Part shown: one piece after another, positions 12,670 to 25,262 of the stretch
Layout: every line of letters begins with the position of its first letter
Numbering within the stretch: the stretch's first letter is position 1
Origin: Heterobilharzia americana
Taxonomy: Eukaryota; Platyhelminthes; Trematoda; Strigeidida; Schistosomatidae
NCBI GenBank assembly: GCA_944470555.2
Contig: OX104134.1
Coordinates: 102,666,701 to 102,730,700 of the forward strand
Length of the DNA stretch: 64,000 bases
Direction of reading: 5' to 3'
Made by a program: the position numbers and the translations under genes
The notes under the pieces: generated by a model
Database searches by the model: none
Seen by the model: only the letters and a program-made list of their open reading frames with translations
Told to the model about the DNA's origin: nothing

Positions 12670-14920
12670 AACTAGTTAACTAGTTAACCAGGCAAGGTTG
12701 AGGTAAAAACTAGCTAACATGTTATTATAAATCAGTGTGCTAGTAGACGTTTGCAAGAATACAGCCAAGAAAACTGAAAAGAGGAAAGAAAAGAAAACGG
12801 AAGTAAATTGAGAGTTGTTTGATTTGACAGCAAACACTTTAAAAAAGCTTTCGTAACATTTGTGCTGACTTCACAAACAGAGCACTTAAAGAAAACTAAA
12901 ACATAATAACCACTATCTTTAATTCAAAGTCACACTAAGTATTGTTTTTGGACTCTCGGTATTATGATATCTAGCACTTAAACCGGAAGCTCTTAAAGTG
13001 GTAACAGTTGCTAACTCAACTGTTCTTCATCCTATTACTCCAGTTCACACAATGATCACATGTCCACCTCTTCTAATCTGTTGCATAGCTGGCGAACGTT
13101 GAACAGTATGGTACATTTCTAACCGACGGATGCTGGCAGCTCGAAAGAAACTAAAGTTTCACCGTACGACATTTAAAAATTAAAAAAATGTGTAGTTTCA
13201 AATCGGCACAATGTCCAAATCCCGTTCATGCTATTAATGATTGAAGTATTAGTTGTTAGTTTGCTTTACTAGCTTATGATTCCTTAACTTGATTCGTCTT
13301 TTTTTTAATGTGTACTGTTTTATACAACTCTTAGTTTCACATACTTTTAACATCAGGCCTGCATAAGAATGCTCATAAGTATTGTGGAAGCGATAAGAAA
13401 TATCGGCAAGATGTTGATTAACTAAAGGTTTGGTATTCAGGGATAAATGAACAATGTGATTATGACATACCATATGTTAGTCTAGAACAAATGAACACAT
13501 ATCAAGGTGATATGAATATGAGCAATGAATTGTACTTGAAGCTCCATTACTGCGTGCTACGTCGAATAAATCAATCTGATATATAATCTGCATGAAAAAT
13601 ATTCAAAAGACTGAAGTATTATTCCTATCAGTATCTTCTTGTCTTAAACCATTAAGAAAAATTCAGAGGAGGTTGTTCTTCTGTTATGTCACTATGTCTT
13701 AAGTTCTTGTCTTTCATTTCGATGACAGAAGTCACATCAAACCTTCTTTTACGAAAGATATTCCAATACTGAGTAAACAAGACTCTATCCACCAGCTACC
13801 TTGATTCAACTTTAAGGTTCTAGTTTAATGCAAACTGATGTCAGCTGAATTGTCTTCTAGGACTACTGAGTAATTGTACACGTGCCACTTGTTATTTTTG
13901 ATATCAGTAAAAACCTACCTCTAAGAAACAGTCTAGCTGGTTTTCGATGACTGAACTTTCTAAGACTTCACGTATTTGTGACATGAAGAGGCTTATCACT
14001 TGTTATCATGTAATTTAGTGATACAAAGTTTTTTTTATCAGTTTAGGGTTGACATTTCGTGTCAGATCATAATAAACTGTGTTATATGTTAACGTTTTCT
14101 TGAATAAACGAATTTCTAAATGCAGTTTCACCAAAATAAATGAGAAAGATGACAAATGTCGAGTTCTAGTATCTACCAGACTCAATTTTTGCGATGCATA
14201 TTTTTTACAGGAGACTGAATATAGTAACGGAAAAATGATCTGAAAATCCCTCCCTATCACTCTACTTGACAATAGTGACATTTATTGAGTTTTTTTACCC
14301 TCGTTATGGATACCATGCCTTTGACTGTAGCCGACATAATATCATTTTGTCATCTGACTGTTTTCTTTGACTTTACACTCATTAATTGTCTCTGTTTGAT
14401 TGAAACTTATCATGAACGCCTCACTTTAGTATTGTGTGATCCTGCACTGTTGACAACATGACATCGTTTTACTGCGCCCGATATTTTGTTTTGATCCAGC
14501 TTAAGATTGTGTTGTGATTTGACTGGCTACTAGAAACATTCATTTATTGATCTGATTCTAGCAGAAAGAGCTGTTGATCCCATTTTCGTCTGTAATATTC
14601 TTATTGATTTCCAGTACGTATTCGTGTCCAAGAACGTTTCGACTGTATAGTTACCTAGAAGGCACTGTTGAGGTAATTTTGTAATTTTGATATAAGGTGT
14701 TGTTGCTTTGATAGTACCACAGATTTGCTACTAATCTATCACCGATTTACTACAAGTCGTGTTTTGGGTATTGTTGATCCAACCTTTAACTGTGCGCCAC
14801 TCATGAAAGTTCGGGAACTATACAGTAGAACGCACGAACTTATCTGGATCGCTTTAGTTTCGCATTGCTGAGTTGTTCCCCGGTTTAAGACCAAAATAAT
14901 TGGATTTTGGTCTTTACAAA
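12670..14920. other. Non-coding, nothing recognised
   Basis: Starts with a short actagtta tandem (12666-12688), which may mark the insertion boundary of the retroelement. The rest is AT-rich with no supportable gene. Confidence 0.45.
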
Positions 14921-15022
14921 TATTTCAAGTTGTTATTCATTGTAGACTGACATCAGTTGGAGGAACAAAGGAAACCTGGGAGCACTGGACAGCTGTTTCG
15001 TCCTAGTATGGGACTCCTCAGC
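14921..15022 (-). repeat. Left arm of 102-bp inverted repeat
   Basis: Reverse complement of 15176-15277 with about three mismatches over 102 bases. The minus-strand reading runs from hammerhead core to SINE-like tail. The two arms flank a 153-base centre containing a tRNA-like sequence. The arrangement looks like two copies of one hammerhead SINE inserted head to head, or one element with long terminal inverted repeats. Confidence 0.92.
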
Positions 15023-15027
15023 AGCGC
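14982..15027 (-). ncRNA. Hammerhead ribozyme, core intact (minus strand)
   Basis: Minus-strand order: stem I 5' strand GCGCTG (15027-15022); core CTGAGGA (15021-15015) matching CUGANGA; stem II with loop GTCCCATACTAGGAC (15014-15000); GAAA (14999-14996); short helix III inside the palindrome ACAGCTGT (14996-14989); cleavage residue C (14988); stem I 3' strand CAGTGC (14987-14982). Stem I forms six pairs, one of them G-U. Stem II forms four pairs with a 7-base loop. All invariant core positions are satisfied, and cleavage is predicted after 14988 in a GUC context. Stem II is nearly the same as in Smalpha ribozymes (GTCCCAAATAGGAC), but stems I and III differ. Activity is inferred from the core only. 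Confidence 0.8.
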
Positions 15028-15170
15028 GCAGCGGTTGCGCTATATATCGTGAGCTAACAGAAGTTGGAAATATGGAGCAATGGATTCTGACCCAGTGGCT
15101 CAGTGGTAACGCGCTGGCCGCGGAACCTGAAGGTCGCGGGTTCGATCCCTGCTGGTGGGGTCGTGGGTGC

Positions 15171-15216
15171 GCACCGCTGAGGAGTCCCATACTAGGACGA
15201 GACAGCTGTCCAGTGC
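15171..15216 (+). ncRNA. Hammerhead ribozyme, core mutated (A14 to G)
   Basis: Plus-strand twin of the minus-strand ribozyme at 14982-15027. CTGAGGA lies at 15177-15183, stem II at 15184-15198 and ACAGCTGT at 15202-15209, with cleavage C at 15210. The segment after stem II reads GAGA, not GAAA, so invariant A14 (15201) is G. Stem I (GCACCG/CAGTGC) carries one C-A mismatch. Expected to be inactive or nearly so. Confidence 0.7.
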
Positions 15217-15277
15217 TCCCAGGTTTCCTTTGTTCCTCCAACTGATATCAGTCTACAGTGAATAACAACTTGAAATA
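15176..15277 (+). repeat. Right arm of 102-bp inverted repeat
   Basis: Partner of 14921-15022. The arms have equal length and about 97% identity. Confidence 0.92.
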
Positions 15278-15280
15278 ATT

Positions 15281-18200
15281 CCAAATCCCCACAACTCCCT
15301 TTACAAATATGTTGAAATGGCAGTGAAAAGATGTTCTGACTCACAGTGCTATCGGAGTGGTAGGTTTGCCCACGTAATGTGATCCAAAATCCAACTATGT
15401 AGTTCTGGTGCATATATTTCAGTTTTTAGCAAACTACAGTAATATATGACATAAGTGTTACGCAAGACTCTAAAAAATTGTTTTTACTCCTGATACTTCT
15501 AGTTTTAAATCATCTTGAACAGCTTCTGACTTCAGTTTTATAATGCCACTTTGCTGCTCATAAATATATGAATTCAAATACTGCACAGACGTTTCCCTTC
15601 AAGTGTGCATGAACTACAAAAACACTTTCTTTTTCCCTCACAAATAACATAGTTTTCTAACATACCAAGGGTTTCTGCAAAACTTATTTTTAACCTTCAC
15701 GAATTGACTTCAGAGAACATTTCTAGAGTGTAGATGAAGTATTATACTTGCCTGATAGAATAAGAGTATTGGAATGGAAATCAAAAGTTTTCACATTTCT
15801 AACAGGACAGATTTCTAAGGAACCGCTTGAAATACATTACAGATGGTTGCTTTGAATGGAATTTCGAGAGACACAGAACTATTACTTATCGCTGTGCACC
15901 GCCATATTGAGCTCCTAGCTTGGTAACCACTTTGGAGAGTAATCAATAGGATTTGGTCATCACTCAAGACTATACAATAAAAATTGACCGCTCTGAGGTG
16001 GGAGATCAATCTATCTAATCCAGCTCTACAGATGGTCAATCGCTGCTCGAATATATCACTGGTGACGTCACTGACTTCAGCATTGTGTCGTGGATTTGAT
16101 TCACAGATGGGACATCAGTTCCCTCGAGGTTGAAGATACGCCTTGTTGACGAATGACACACAAGCGCGAAACCAATATCAAGCCGGGCTTCCTGCCGACC
16201 ACCTCTAGCCAACTAACATCTAAAACAGTCTCATGGATTTTTATCCATGTTATTATGAAGAAAATAAATTGTCTAATGAGTGGATTTCTCTCAGAGTTTA
16301 CCGTGAGTGCATCGACTTTCGCTGAGTGATCCTAAACTTTTTAAGTGAATCTCCAAACACAGTTTCCTGTTGTGCAACATGGATACAGTAAAAACTAGTT
16401 TTATAACGGTTTAGTCTATTTGATAGAGCTAATTGTGACACATATTTACCTACTAAATGACACTATGAGCACAGTTTACAATTTATAATCAAATCGGCTT
16501 GCCTACTCAGCTTTCATCCCCTTGTTTAAGACTTTCACTAGTTATTATTCTACGATTTTAGTCGTGGCAAAATTCTGCCTATATCACCTTTGGATACGAC
16601 ATCCTTTCTATCACCTGTAGCATTACTGGGTCTTTGCAAAACCAAAAGACGGACTATAGGTTGCAGCTAATAGTGGGTTTTTGTCACATATACTTAAGCG
16701 GCTTTCTGGTGGCCACACGTCTTGAACATTTTTTGACGTAGTCGGAAACATAGTTGAATATATGATTGTTTGTATGTGATTTTCCCTTCTATCACTGACC
16801 AAAGGACGTGACTGTCAGGTGGGACACGACAAGTCCAAGCTGTTAGAACACAGGCATGCTTACCAGTGTCAAACAAGTACACCAACTTTGTTGACGGCTC
16901 TGTATTCAAACACCTATGGGTATGTTAAAACCTACAGTGAGGCTTCGCTCTTCATTTTGCTTTGTTCTACTGCGTGGCGGTGAAAGATTGCCACTAAAGG
17001 CGAAGTATATTAGAAGGCTTCAGGTATCCAACCATTATTGCATTCATAGCATAGACCATGTCTTGCGATACAACCATGTCAGTAATACAAAAGTCAAACA
17101 AACAGTTTTACGTAGAAGATGAAATTCAATTGGTGAGGTTATGAACTTCAACAACTGCAGCTGATACATGTGTTACGTATGTTTAACCATTGTCTACTGT
17201 ATAACTCAATGTTAGCTGAAGTAAGTTTGAGGTAAAGAAGTTTAAAAGGGGCCAAAAACTAAAAATAGAGTAAGTCCATTCATTTACTGACTGTTAGTCT
17301 GAGTCGTGTAGGCAAACGTAGACTTCTCGGTTGCAGTCCACATAAAAACCGAAATCGGTGTTTGGAGACTGGTGACATGGCTCAGAATCCATCTGAGTAC
17401 AGCATTTTCACTCATATGTTGTCATCATCTTAGTTATAGTGACGAATTTCATTACTGTCTCCTTTTAATGTTCTCCTTTTACGACTTTCTACCACCATCG
17501 ACTAATTTCTTTTTCTTTCATTTTTGTGTTGATACAATGTGTAGAAACTGAAATGGTTACGTACTAATCTCAAGTCCCACGTTGACTCTGAATGAATGAA
17601 TGATGAAGTTGGCACTGCGTTTGACATAAACTTATATTATTCAGACTGGTACACATTCTTCCTTCTCTGTCTACCGATAAAACATGATGCTTTCTTGTCC
17701 TTAATATTGAAGGACTATCATTATTCAGGTGTAAGATCCAGGTACTTTTTTAGTTAGTGGATATCTGTACACATTTATACACTCAGCTAGATTTCAGATA
17801 ATTGGTAACCCGCGATTGGAGTCTGAATGTCAGATGGAATCGTGAACTTTTCAGAAATTTTGCGAACACAAGCTGATGATGATTCAGTGCAAGTCCTAGA
17901 TTCGATGTAATAGTATGAATTTCTTCACTTGAATTAGAAATCAAGACAAACAACCGGAAGTATAACAATGTACTGGGACGTTAAAATGATGAACAAAATA
18001 AGATCATAACAGAAACGGAGAATCGAAGTTGCCAGTGATAAACAAAATTGTGAAAGAATGTGAATTATACTGAATAATAGTAAGTAGTACAGAGCTACGT
18101 GCATAAAAAAGGCACATTTGTAAACTCGAAGAAAATTGCAAAGAATAGAATCAACAAATAGTTTATTTGGTATAGTACACAGTGATGAAGTACTATCTGC

Positions 18201-18769
18201 TTAATAACACTTTTTACGCACAAGTTATTACTCATAATTGTATCACTCCCTAATTTCAGATAAACTAATCCAACATAAAATTACATTCTACCAAAGTGCA
18301 CAAGTTCATTATTTTTCATAAGCATGAAACATGGGTCAAATGAAAGTTATTTACAGTTGCTTCATATCATCTTACAACTGAACTTGAACCATTGAGAACT
18401 TTGTTGGGAAACGAATGATTTCAGGTAATTTTTCATCACGTATCTATATTGGCCACGGAATGAATGTTAATCCAAGAAGTACTGAAAAGTCAACTAACTG
18501 AAGTTTGAAGATCCTCAATAGTTCACACCAGCCACCTTATGTGAACCTGAGACAAGTACCATCAGATCTAATTGTATGTTGCTATTCAATAGTTGGTATT
18601 TTGTCCAAACGAGGCCGAAACACTTCAATTTCAGTTTTTCTGTTTTTAGTGTCCATCTAGGTTACGAAAGGTGCCCATTATGTCACAAATAAAGAAGGAG
18701 AAAATTCACAGAGTACAGTTTTCATTTTTCGACGATGTCATGTTCCAAACCTGCTTAATCATTAATATA

Positions 18770-18770
<1 letters not shown>
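15281..18770. other. Non-coding; one probable old repeat
   Basis: No gene supported. The segment 16050-16205, read on the minus strand, contains gagggaactgatgtcccat and a phrase resembling 42.46-42.55 kb (cttgtgtgtcattcgtcaac versus cttgtcgacactttccagaatgacac). This suggests an interspersed repeat shared between the two places. I cannot name the family. Confidence 0.4.

Positions 18771-18772
<2 letters not shown>

Positions 18773-18820
<48 letters not shown>
18773..18820. repeat. (AT)n microsatellite
   Basis: About 42 pure AT bases followed by acatat. Confidence 0.96.
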
Positions 18821-21800
18821 CACAAACGCATATTACACTATTGAATAATAGGATATAATGTATCATTAGAATAGTATACAAACTAGAATAAAGGTTGGTA
18901 AAGAGGTGTGCAGTAATATATAAGACTACGCAACCATCGAGAAAGACCAGGAGTGTTGAGCATACTATGCTGTCTATCATATTCAGGTCTCAAGTTTCTT
19001 TCGCGATGCAGCTCAACTTTTCTGGTCATTTAACACTTTCTATGTATTTGTTATGAGTCTTATCTACTTCTGCATTTGTACATTTATGACCTTCATTCTG
19101 ATTGTCTCTCTTCATCTCTCCCAGTGTTTTTGTGAATGAACCGGTCATAGTCATTTATCTAGTCTTCACGTTGAGGAGAAGGCTCCTGGTTTGGAGTGCA
19201 CATTACTTGTAGACTATTCACCCGGATCTCATTGGTTTTATTTGTAGGTGATATTTCCTCGGAAGCGCCGCAGTTGAAGACAGTGATTATTACTATTCTC
19301 CTCGTAATCCTTATTCATAGTATCACTTTTTAATAAGCCTCAATAATTTTGTTGTGAACTTCTAGGGTTGGGGTATCATTCTGACTTTGGGTTTAGCGGT
19401 CACCATTTCAGATTTAACGACTGGATTGATAAGGTGACCATTATTGGTTGGTGTAAAATTTAATGATTTAGGGTTTGCTTAATAAACTTAGAAGATGAAG
19501 TTAGAAACAGAGGTTATAATAAAGGTGACAGTAGTAAACTAATTAACTATAATCAAGCCGAAAAGGAAAGAAAAAATGTAGAAGGGTTAAGAACATGGCA
19601 AGATGAGAGATTAAACTTACTTCTTCGACATGCGAAGATCAGTTTTAAATTAGAAAATTGCTAGTGCTTCATTTGGTGTAGGTTTTGACACAGCATGCTT
19701 ACAATGTTTCTTTTCAATTGGTAGATGATATCGAAAAACGACTAAGGTGGAGCTATATGTCCACAAATGACCAAAAATTCAAATATTCAAATTGTAATTG
19801 ATGAGCATTCGTCTCTCAGTTAGTGCTGGGAGATGCCTTTACCCTCTTTGTAAATCCGATATAATTCGACAGTGAGAAAATTGTTTCAAGAGAAAAATCA
19901 TTAGAACATACTGACATATGCAACCCCGATTGTTGCTATGTAGTTCCTGGTTAAATTGTAACTGCGATCCATTGTAGTTCTATAGATCTCGCAAACGTCA
20001 ACCTGGTCAATTAATCTATTTAACTGATATTCATCAGTATTTCTAGATAATATTGAAAATGAATACGTTCATTTGCAGCTCCTGCTTAGTTTTAGAATTC
20101 CAATAAACTAATTAAATGGTAAAGGTTAACCTATATGCAGTGACAGATTGTGAATTTCAGCATTTTTCGAAAATATTTAGAGAAATGTAAATGATTAATT
20201 TTGTTTGGATAAATTAAAAGGTGAGAAGTGTTAAATTTTGCAGCTTTTAAACGCTAACAAACTAGAATATTTCTCAACGCTTTTTATATTTACATGCTAT
20301 GTAGCCTTCTCTTGTTTAAAATAGTTGGCTTTGCATTGTACTATAGATGGTCTTGAACTGGAAGTTCAGTTTTCATCTTAAGTTATGATAAGCGGGGAGA
20401 AATTTCTTCGTAAATTTCCAAATTATTCCTCATACGATACCACAAATTAAAATAACGACAGGATAGTAAGTTAGATTACAAAGTAGCAGATGAATGTGAA
20501 TTGCAGTCATGAAGAAGCCAGTTTCAAATCAATATATTTGGAGTTATGCACTGCTGAAGACAATAAGGAAGCTTTATGCATTTTAATTTTTATCGGTTCT
20601 GGAGCTGATGACGATCAACGCGCTGTGAAACTTTACGCAACTTAACTGATTCTCAACAGAAAATTTTGTAAGTCACCTGAATTAATAAAATATTTTGGTT
20701 GAACATCAGAGTTCACGTAAAAGCTTTGAACAGGTTAGAAGGGTGACAAAACCAGACAGTGCAGAGTAATACTTCAGTATGATTAGTAAAACTGTAGAAA
20801 GTTGCTATAGTTCGACAGACTTATCTTCTTTTTAGCCAGCTACTAGTATATCAGTTGAAAGGAAACCTATTTCTTGATAGGAAACGAGTCAGCAGACTGT
20901 GAAGTATATCCCAGGGCTAAGTTAACTGGGCTGGATGACGTCACAGCTAAACAGGTTCAAATTTCAGCTAAATCTAAAAGTGTTTTGCTTTGCTATTACA
21001 TAACTGCATGATGTGTAACTGTCCGTTTGTCATAACATCGAAGGATACCGATCTTTGTATCTTGTATTGTGTAGTAAACGAAAAGATTAACTTCAGAGTT
21101 GAATCCATATCCTTTTGTTGGCTTTTTTCAACATAATTTTATCTGGCTTATGATACGTTGTGGTACATCAGCTATCAACAGGTGACTTTGGTTTCTTTCT
21201 CCACCTTCATTCTGTTAGTTGACTGTATTTCTTCATCATACCGCCACCTTCGTAAATAGCGGTTTTCATTATCATCCTTAGAGCTAATTCTTTCAGTTTC
21301 ATCACTGCTTTAAATTATCCAAGCTTTTTATAACTGTTACTGATGTGTCATAGACAACTTAATCGGCTGTCTTATTGTTTTTTCCGATGAAAAAGCATGC
21401 CTCATGCCTATATATTCCTTGGAATCGATTGATTTTATGCTAAACAGGAGGAACTATTATTCGGTTCATGTGTATCATATATAAAGATGAAAGTATATTC
21501 ACTACTACTAGACTAAAAATGCCATATAATTTGTTTTAAAAAGAATTCGATACGACCAAACGAAGATGTTTAACTTTCAACGGTGACTAACTGTTCTTAA
21601 ATAGTATGTGTTATTCAATTATTTAAGTTATATGGAATTAATTTACTGTTCGAATCTCTGAAAAAAAAGATTTACAACCAGTCAAGTTTGCGAACAAGCT
21701 CTAAGGATTTTTCGGTATCTCACCAAACGATCATAAAATTTACTATTAATAGAGACTGTTGATTTAAGATATTCTAGAGTCTAGAAAATATTGAGGAGTA

Positions 21801-22484
21801 TGCGAGTAGAACTTGAATTACAAGAATAGACTACTTAGGAAATAAGGCATACAGATACATAAGCACCTTTGATCTGAGCAGACGAGTAAGCCAAAGGAGG
21901 GAGGTTGAAAAGCATAGTCATTGTTATTTTACTCACATATAAGACAGTCTATTTTTTAGTATTAGTGTGCAACTGTATCTACAACCTTTTTAATGATCTC
22001 CTCATTTTCATATTGTGTTATGGCTCTGGAGAAAAATAGATTAACTGAAATATGTGCCTCATTATGAATTTCAAACAGATTCGTTGCATACTTATAATTT
22101 ATTGTGTTTTGTGGACATGTTACATGACCTGCATAAATGCATTAGGTATCAGTCTACAAGGAAGTGATAGTAAAAGGTTTACAAATGGCTCATCATATGT
22201 TCACTTTAGTCAGTGACGAAGATGCATGGGAAATCACGGACAAGCGTAGGCTTTATTCACTCACTTGGGCTAAAAATAAGGCCTTATCATAAGTTGGTAC
22301 TAAACTAATATTTGTGTCTTAGACTTGTAAGTGGTTAGGGTGACGGCAACAGTTTGTTTGCCACTGAGAAAGTTCATAATGAAAGAAGTTTGGAATTGGG
22401 TTAATTGTTTAGATATGCTTAAGGCTTGGTTCCATATTAGATTCATTATTTGATATGACTCATAGTAATGTGACATTCACCATC
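18821..22484. other. Non-coding, nothing recognised
   Basis: AT-rich with stops in all frames. No open frame over about 60 codons and no repeat that I can classify. Confidence 0.5.
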
Positions 22485-22485
22485 A

Positions 22486-23672
22486 ACCGAGAAGTAATTT
22501 GGAAACTGCTTCAACACTACGGTTTTAGTGCCGCAAAACTTTGTCAACCTCATTCAACACCTAGATACTATATGAGGATGCGACATAAAAAGTGATTCAC
22601 AATGGAAAGCTCAGTAATGCCTTTGAAGTGAAGACAGGGGACAGGAGTAAGATAAGGTTGCCTACTATCACCGATGATCTTCCTGATTGTGGTCGACTGG
22701 ATTGGTCTGTTAGATGCAACAGACAACTGTGAGGAGCGAGAAGAGGGGCATACACTGGCTGGGCTGATGAACAGACACCAGAAGAAGATTTGGATTTCTC
22801 CGATGATTTATGTCTAATGTCTCGTGGCAGAAACTCGAAGATCTACAGGCTAAAACTAACAACTTAACAGAAGAGCTGGGCAGTGAAGGAAGACGGGACT
22901 CCCTTCAGGTGAACGCAGAGAAGACAGAGGTGATGAAGATGCCCAACCAACCATCCACCAACAACAGGCATCAATCACCATCAACGGGAGAAATCTAAAG
23001 GAAGTTGGCTCTTTCACCTACCTAGGCAGCATCATTTCAACTATAGGTGGCGGCACAGATGAGGATATCAAAGCAGGATCGGAAAGACAGCGAGACAGAC
23101 CTTCCTGCATTAATCAGAAATCAGTGTGGAGGTCTACTGCACAGCACTCCACTAAGCATAAAGCGTGAACAACATCCGGATATTCAAAACTAGTGTTAAG
23201 TAAGTCAGTGCTTCTATATGCTTCAGAAACTTGGCGCGTTACGAAAAGCATTCCCAACAAACTACAGGCATATGTCATCAACAGCTGCAGCCTACGCTCA
23301 CTCCATACTAAAGATCAGATGAACAGAAAGAATAAGCAACAAGGAACTCTGGCTGGCTGGCAGCGAACTAACCAAGAACCCATCACTCAACAAATATGCA
23401 GAAGAAAGTGGAGATGGACTGGAAACACTCTGAGAAAACCATTCGGGGATATCACGCGCCACGGCCTCGAGTGGAATCTAAAGGGGAAACGACTAGGTGT
23501 GCATCCCAGCGGAGGTTGACATGGAGATGGTGTGAGGAAGAAATGAAAGCTTGTGGGTAGTCGTCAAGCCAGGTTGAAAAGACTTCAGAGGAGAGAGTGA
23601 AATGGTGACGTGCTACTGAAGCCCTATTTTACACTAAGGACCCACAGGATAAATAACAAAAATAAAAAAATA
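22486..23672 (+). mobile_element. RTE-type retrotransposon, 5'-truncated copy
   Basis: Homology to the 31-34 kb element begins inside reverse transcriptase motif A (accgagaagtaatttgg, matching 33180) and runs through the C-terminal domain to a tail of short A-rich repeats near 23672. The catalytic box reads LDFSDDLCL (about 22788-22815), with Ser replacing the Ala of FADD. Later segments include a YASETWRVTK-like region and a WRWTGNTLRKP region (23.2-23.5 kb). Frameshifts split the frame. The 5' truncation is the usual outcome of incomplete target-primed reverse transcription. Confidence 0.93.
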
Positions 23673-24721
23673 ATGTGGTATCCTTTACTGGTTAGTGTTT
23701 AAAAGAGCATTTATTGCTCATAATCATATTAAAGTATTCATTAGACTTTCAAATTTCTTTTTTTTAGTTCAAAAGTTGTTCCTTTGTTTATTTCAATGTT
23801 ATTAAAGTGTTCGATACATCTACAATATGTGATGAGTCATTCCTGTCACATGTATTAGATGTCGACTGAATGAACAAAGGTTCTGCGATCAATCTTTCCC
23901 TCCACCAAGATATATTAGATCTTAGAACTGTCACCAAATACCGACATATAGTGTGATTAGAGGTCAGTGTATGCAGATAGGTAGATGAGATCTCTGAATT
24001 ACTTATCTTACTAGGGTCTACCAGTAAATCTCGCTAAACCAAGTGCTCTGCTATTCTGACTCACACTGATCGGCTGCCTTGCCCCATGTACTTGACCTCA
24101 AAACCATTACATGGAAGAACAGTCAGGATCGAATGACCCTATATTGAAATTCTATGACTCATAAATACCCAGATGCTGTAGCAAATGCAACTACAGCCAG
24201 CAAACTGTGCTCGAAAAGTCACTCAGTGAATATTATTCTATCTTTGTGTGCTATACCAAATAAAAAGATCTAATCTGAAATCACACTTCACCACACTGCA
24301 CAAATTCTAGACTTACGTTGAAACGGTGTTGTGCTTATGTGGAAAGAAGGTACATTTTTGCAATCACCAACTGCATTCCAGCGGTCCACAACAGTATTAC
24401 AGTTGTGATCTGTGGCTGATTCTCTTTCCTGCGTTTCTTTTCATTCATCCTTGAACGTATTATTTTGCAACATAACTGCCGCTACCACGCCATTAAGTTA
24501 TGAAAAACAAGAATTTAACTCGTACATGTAAAAACCATCTTTTTCTTGTTGCAGAATATGATTAATTTAGAATAACAAGTGATTACTGCAATGAGTAGTT
24601 GCAGACTTGAGAACATCATTAAGTAATTTGCGCTAAGTACATTAGGATAAAGTAGAAACAGAATGATCATATTGTCGATTTGATGCATAAAATATTGGTC
24701 AGAAATTTAAACTAATTTCAG
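23673..24721. other. Non-coding, nothing recognised
   Basis: AT-rich sequence with no supportable gene or classified repeat. Confidence 0.45.
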
Positions 24722-24862
24722 AGTAACTTTAGAGGCCACTCTGAAAGCTACTTAAATGACCAGTCAGATAGCTACATTTTGGTTGCTAGGGTGGTTTCTC
24801 ATGAAATACAGAAACTTAATTGACTATTTCATTAGTTTTTAGGGTGTTCTTTCTAGTCACTT
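24722..24862. repeat. Palindromic unit A
   Basis: The left half begins agtaactttagaggccact and passes through aaatgaccagtcag. The right half is a degenerate inverted version (cttaattgactatttcattag, then agggtg and agtcact). This is the most diverged of seven units sharing an inverted-repeat plan; see 48986-49612. Confidence 0.5.
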
Positions 24863-25262
24863 AATTTCGTATTAAATTTTAAATTCATAAGTCTTGACTT
24901 TTCACTTATGTAAGTGTAGAATATGGACAACGTCGTACAAAATAATTTGATTTGAATCCGATTATAAATGCGGTACATAGTGAAACAGTATTATCGACTG
25001 GGCGAGGAATGGAAAACACTCATAGTTTTGCCACGTAAAAAAGAAATACCAGAAGCATAAGGCAGGATTTTTAATAAGGCTAGATATAGAGTAGCATTTA
25101 TATCCATAAATGGCTAATCCTGCTTTAAGCCTATATGACAATACAAATTGCTTAATCGAATTCCATGTAATGACTACTGGGTTAAATACGAAAGTTAGTC
25201 TAGCTGACTGGGCTTAGTTAGGTCCTCAAACATTGGAACCTGCCTAATAATGTTATATGACA

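Larger units (their letters stand above)
15088..15280 (+). mobile_element. tRNA-derived SINE with hammerhead (plus strand)
   Basis: A tRNA-like head starts near 15090: A-box-like tggctcagtggtaacgcg, B-box-like gggttcgatccc, a good T-arm (GCGGG/CCTGC) and a partial acceptor stem (GACCC/GGGTC). The anticodon arm does not fold cleanly, so it is not a functional tRNA gene. A hammerhead motif follows at 15171-15216, then a tail to about 15277. The head-ribozyme-tail order is that of Smalpha-type schistosome SINEs, though the tail sequence differs from the other copies in this window. Confidence 0.7.

Noticed and set aside
15090..15163. Functional tRNA gene
   Set aside because: The T-arm and part of the acceptor stem fit, but the anticodon arm does not fold and a ribozyme and SINE tail follow directly.
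14933..15241. 102-codon minus-strand open frame as a protein gene
   Set aside because: It lies wholly across the inverted repeat and tRNA-like centre of the hammerhead SINE, so the open frame is better explained by the repeat.
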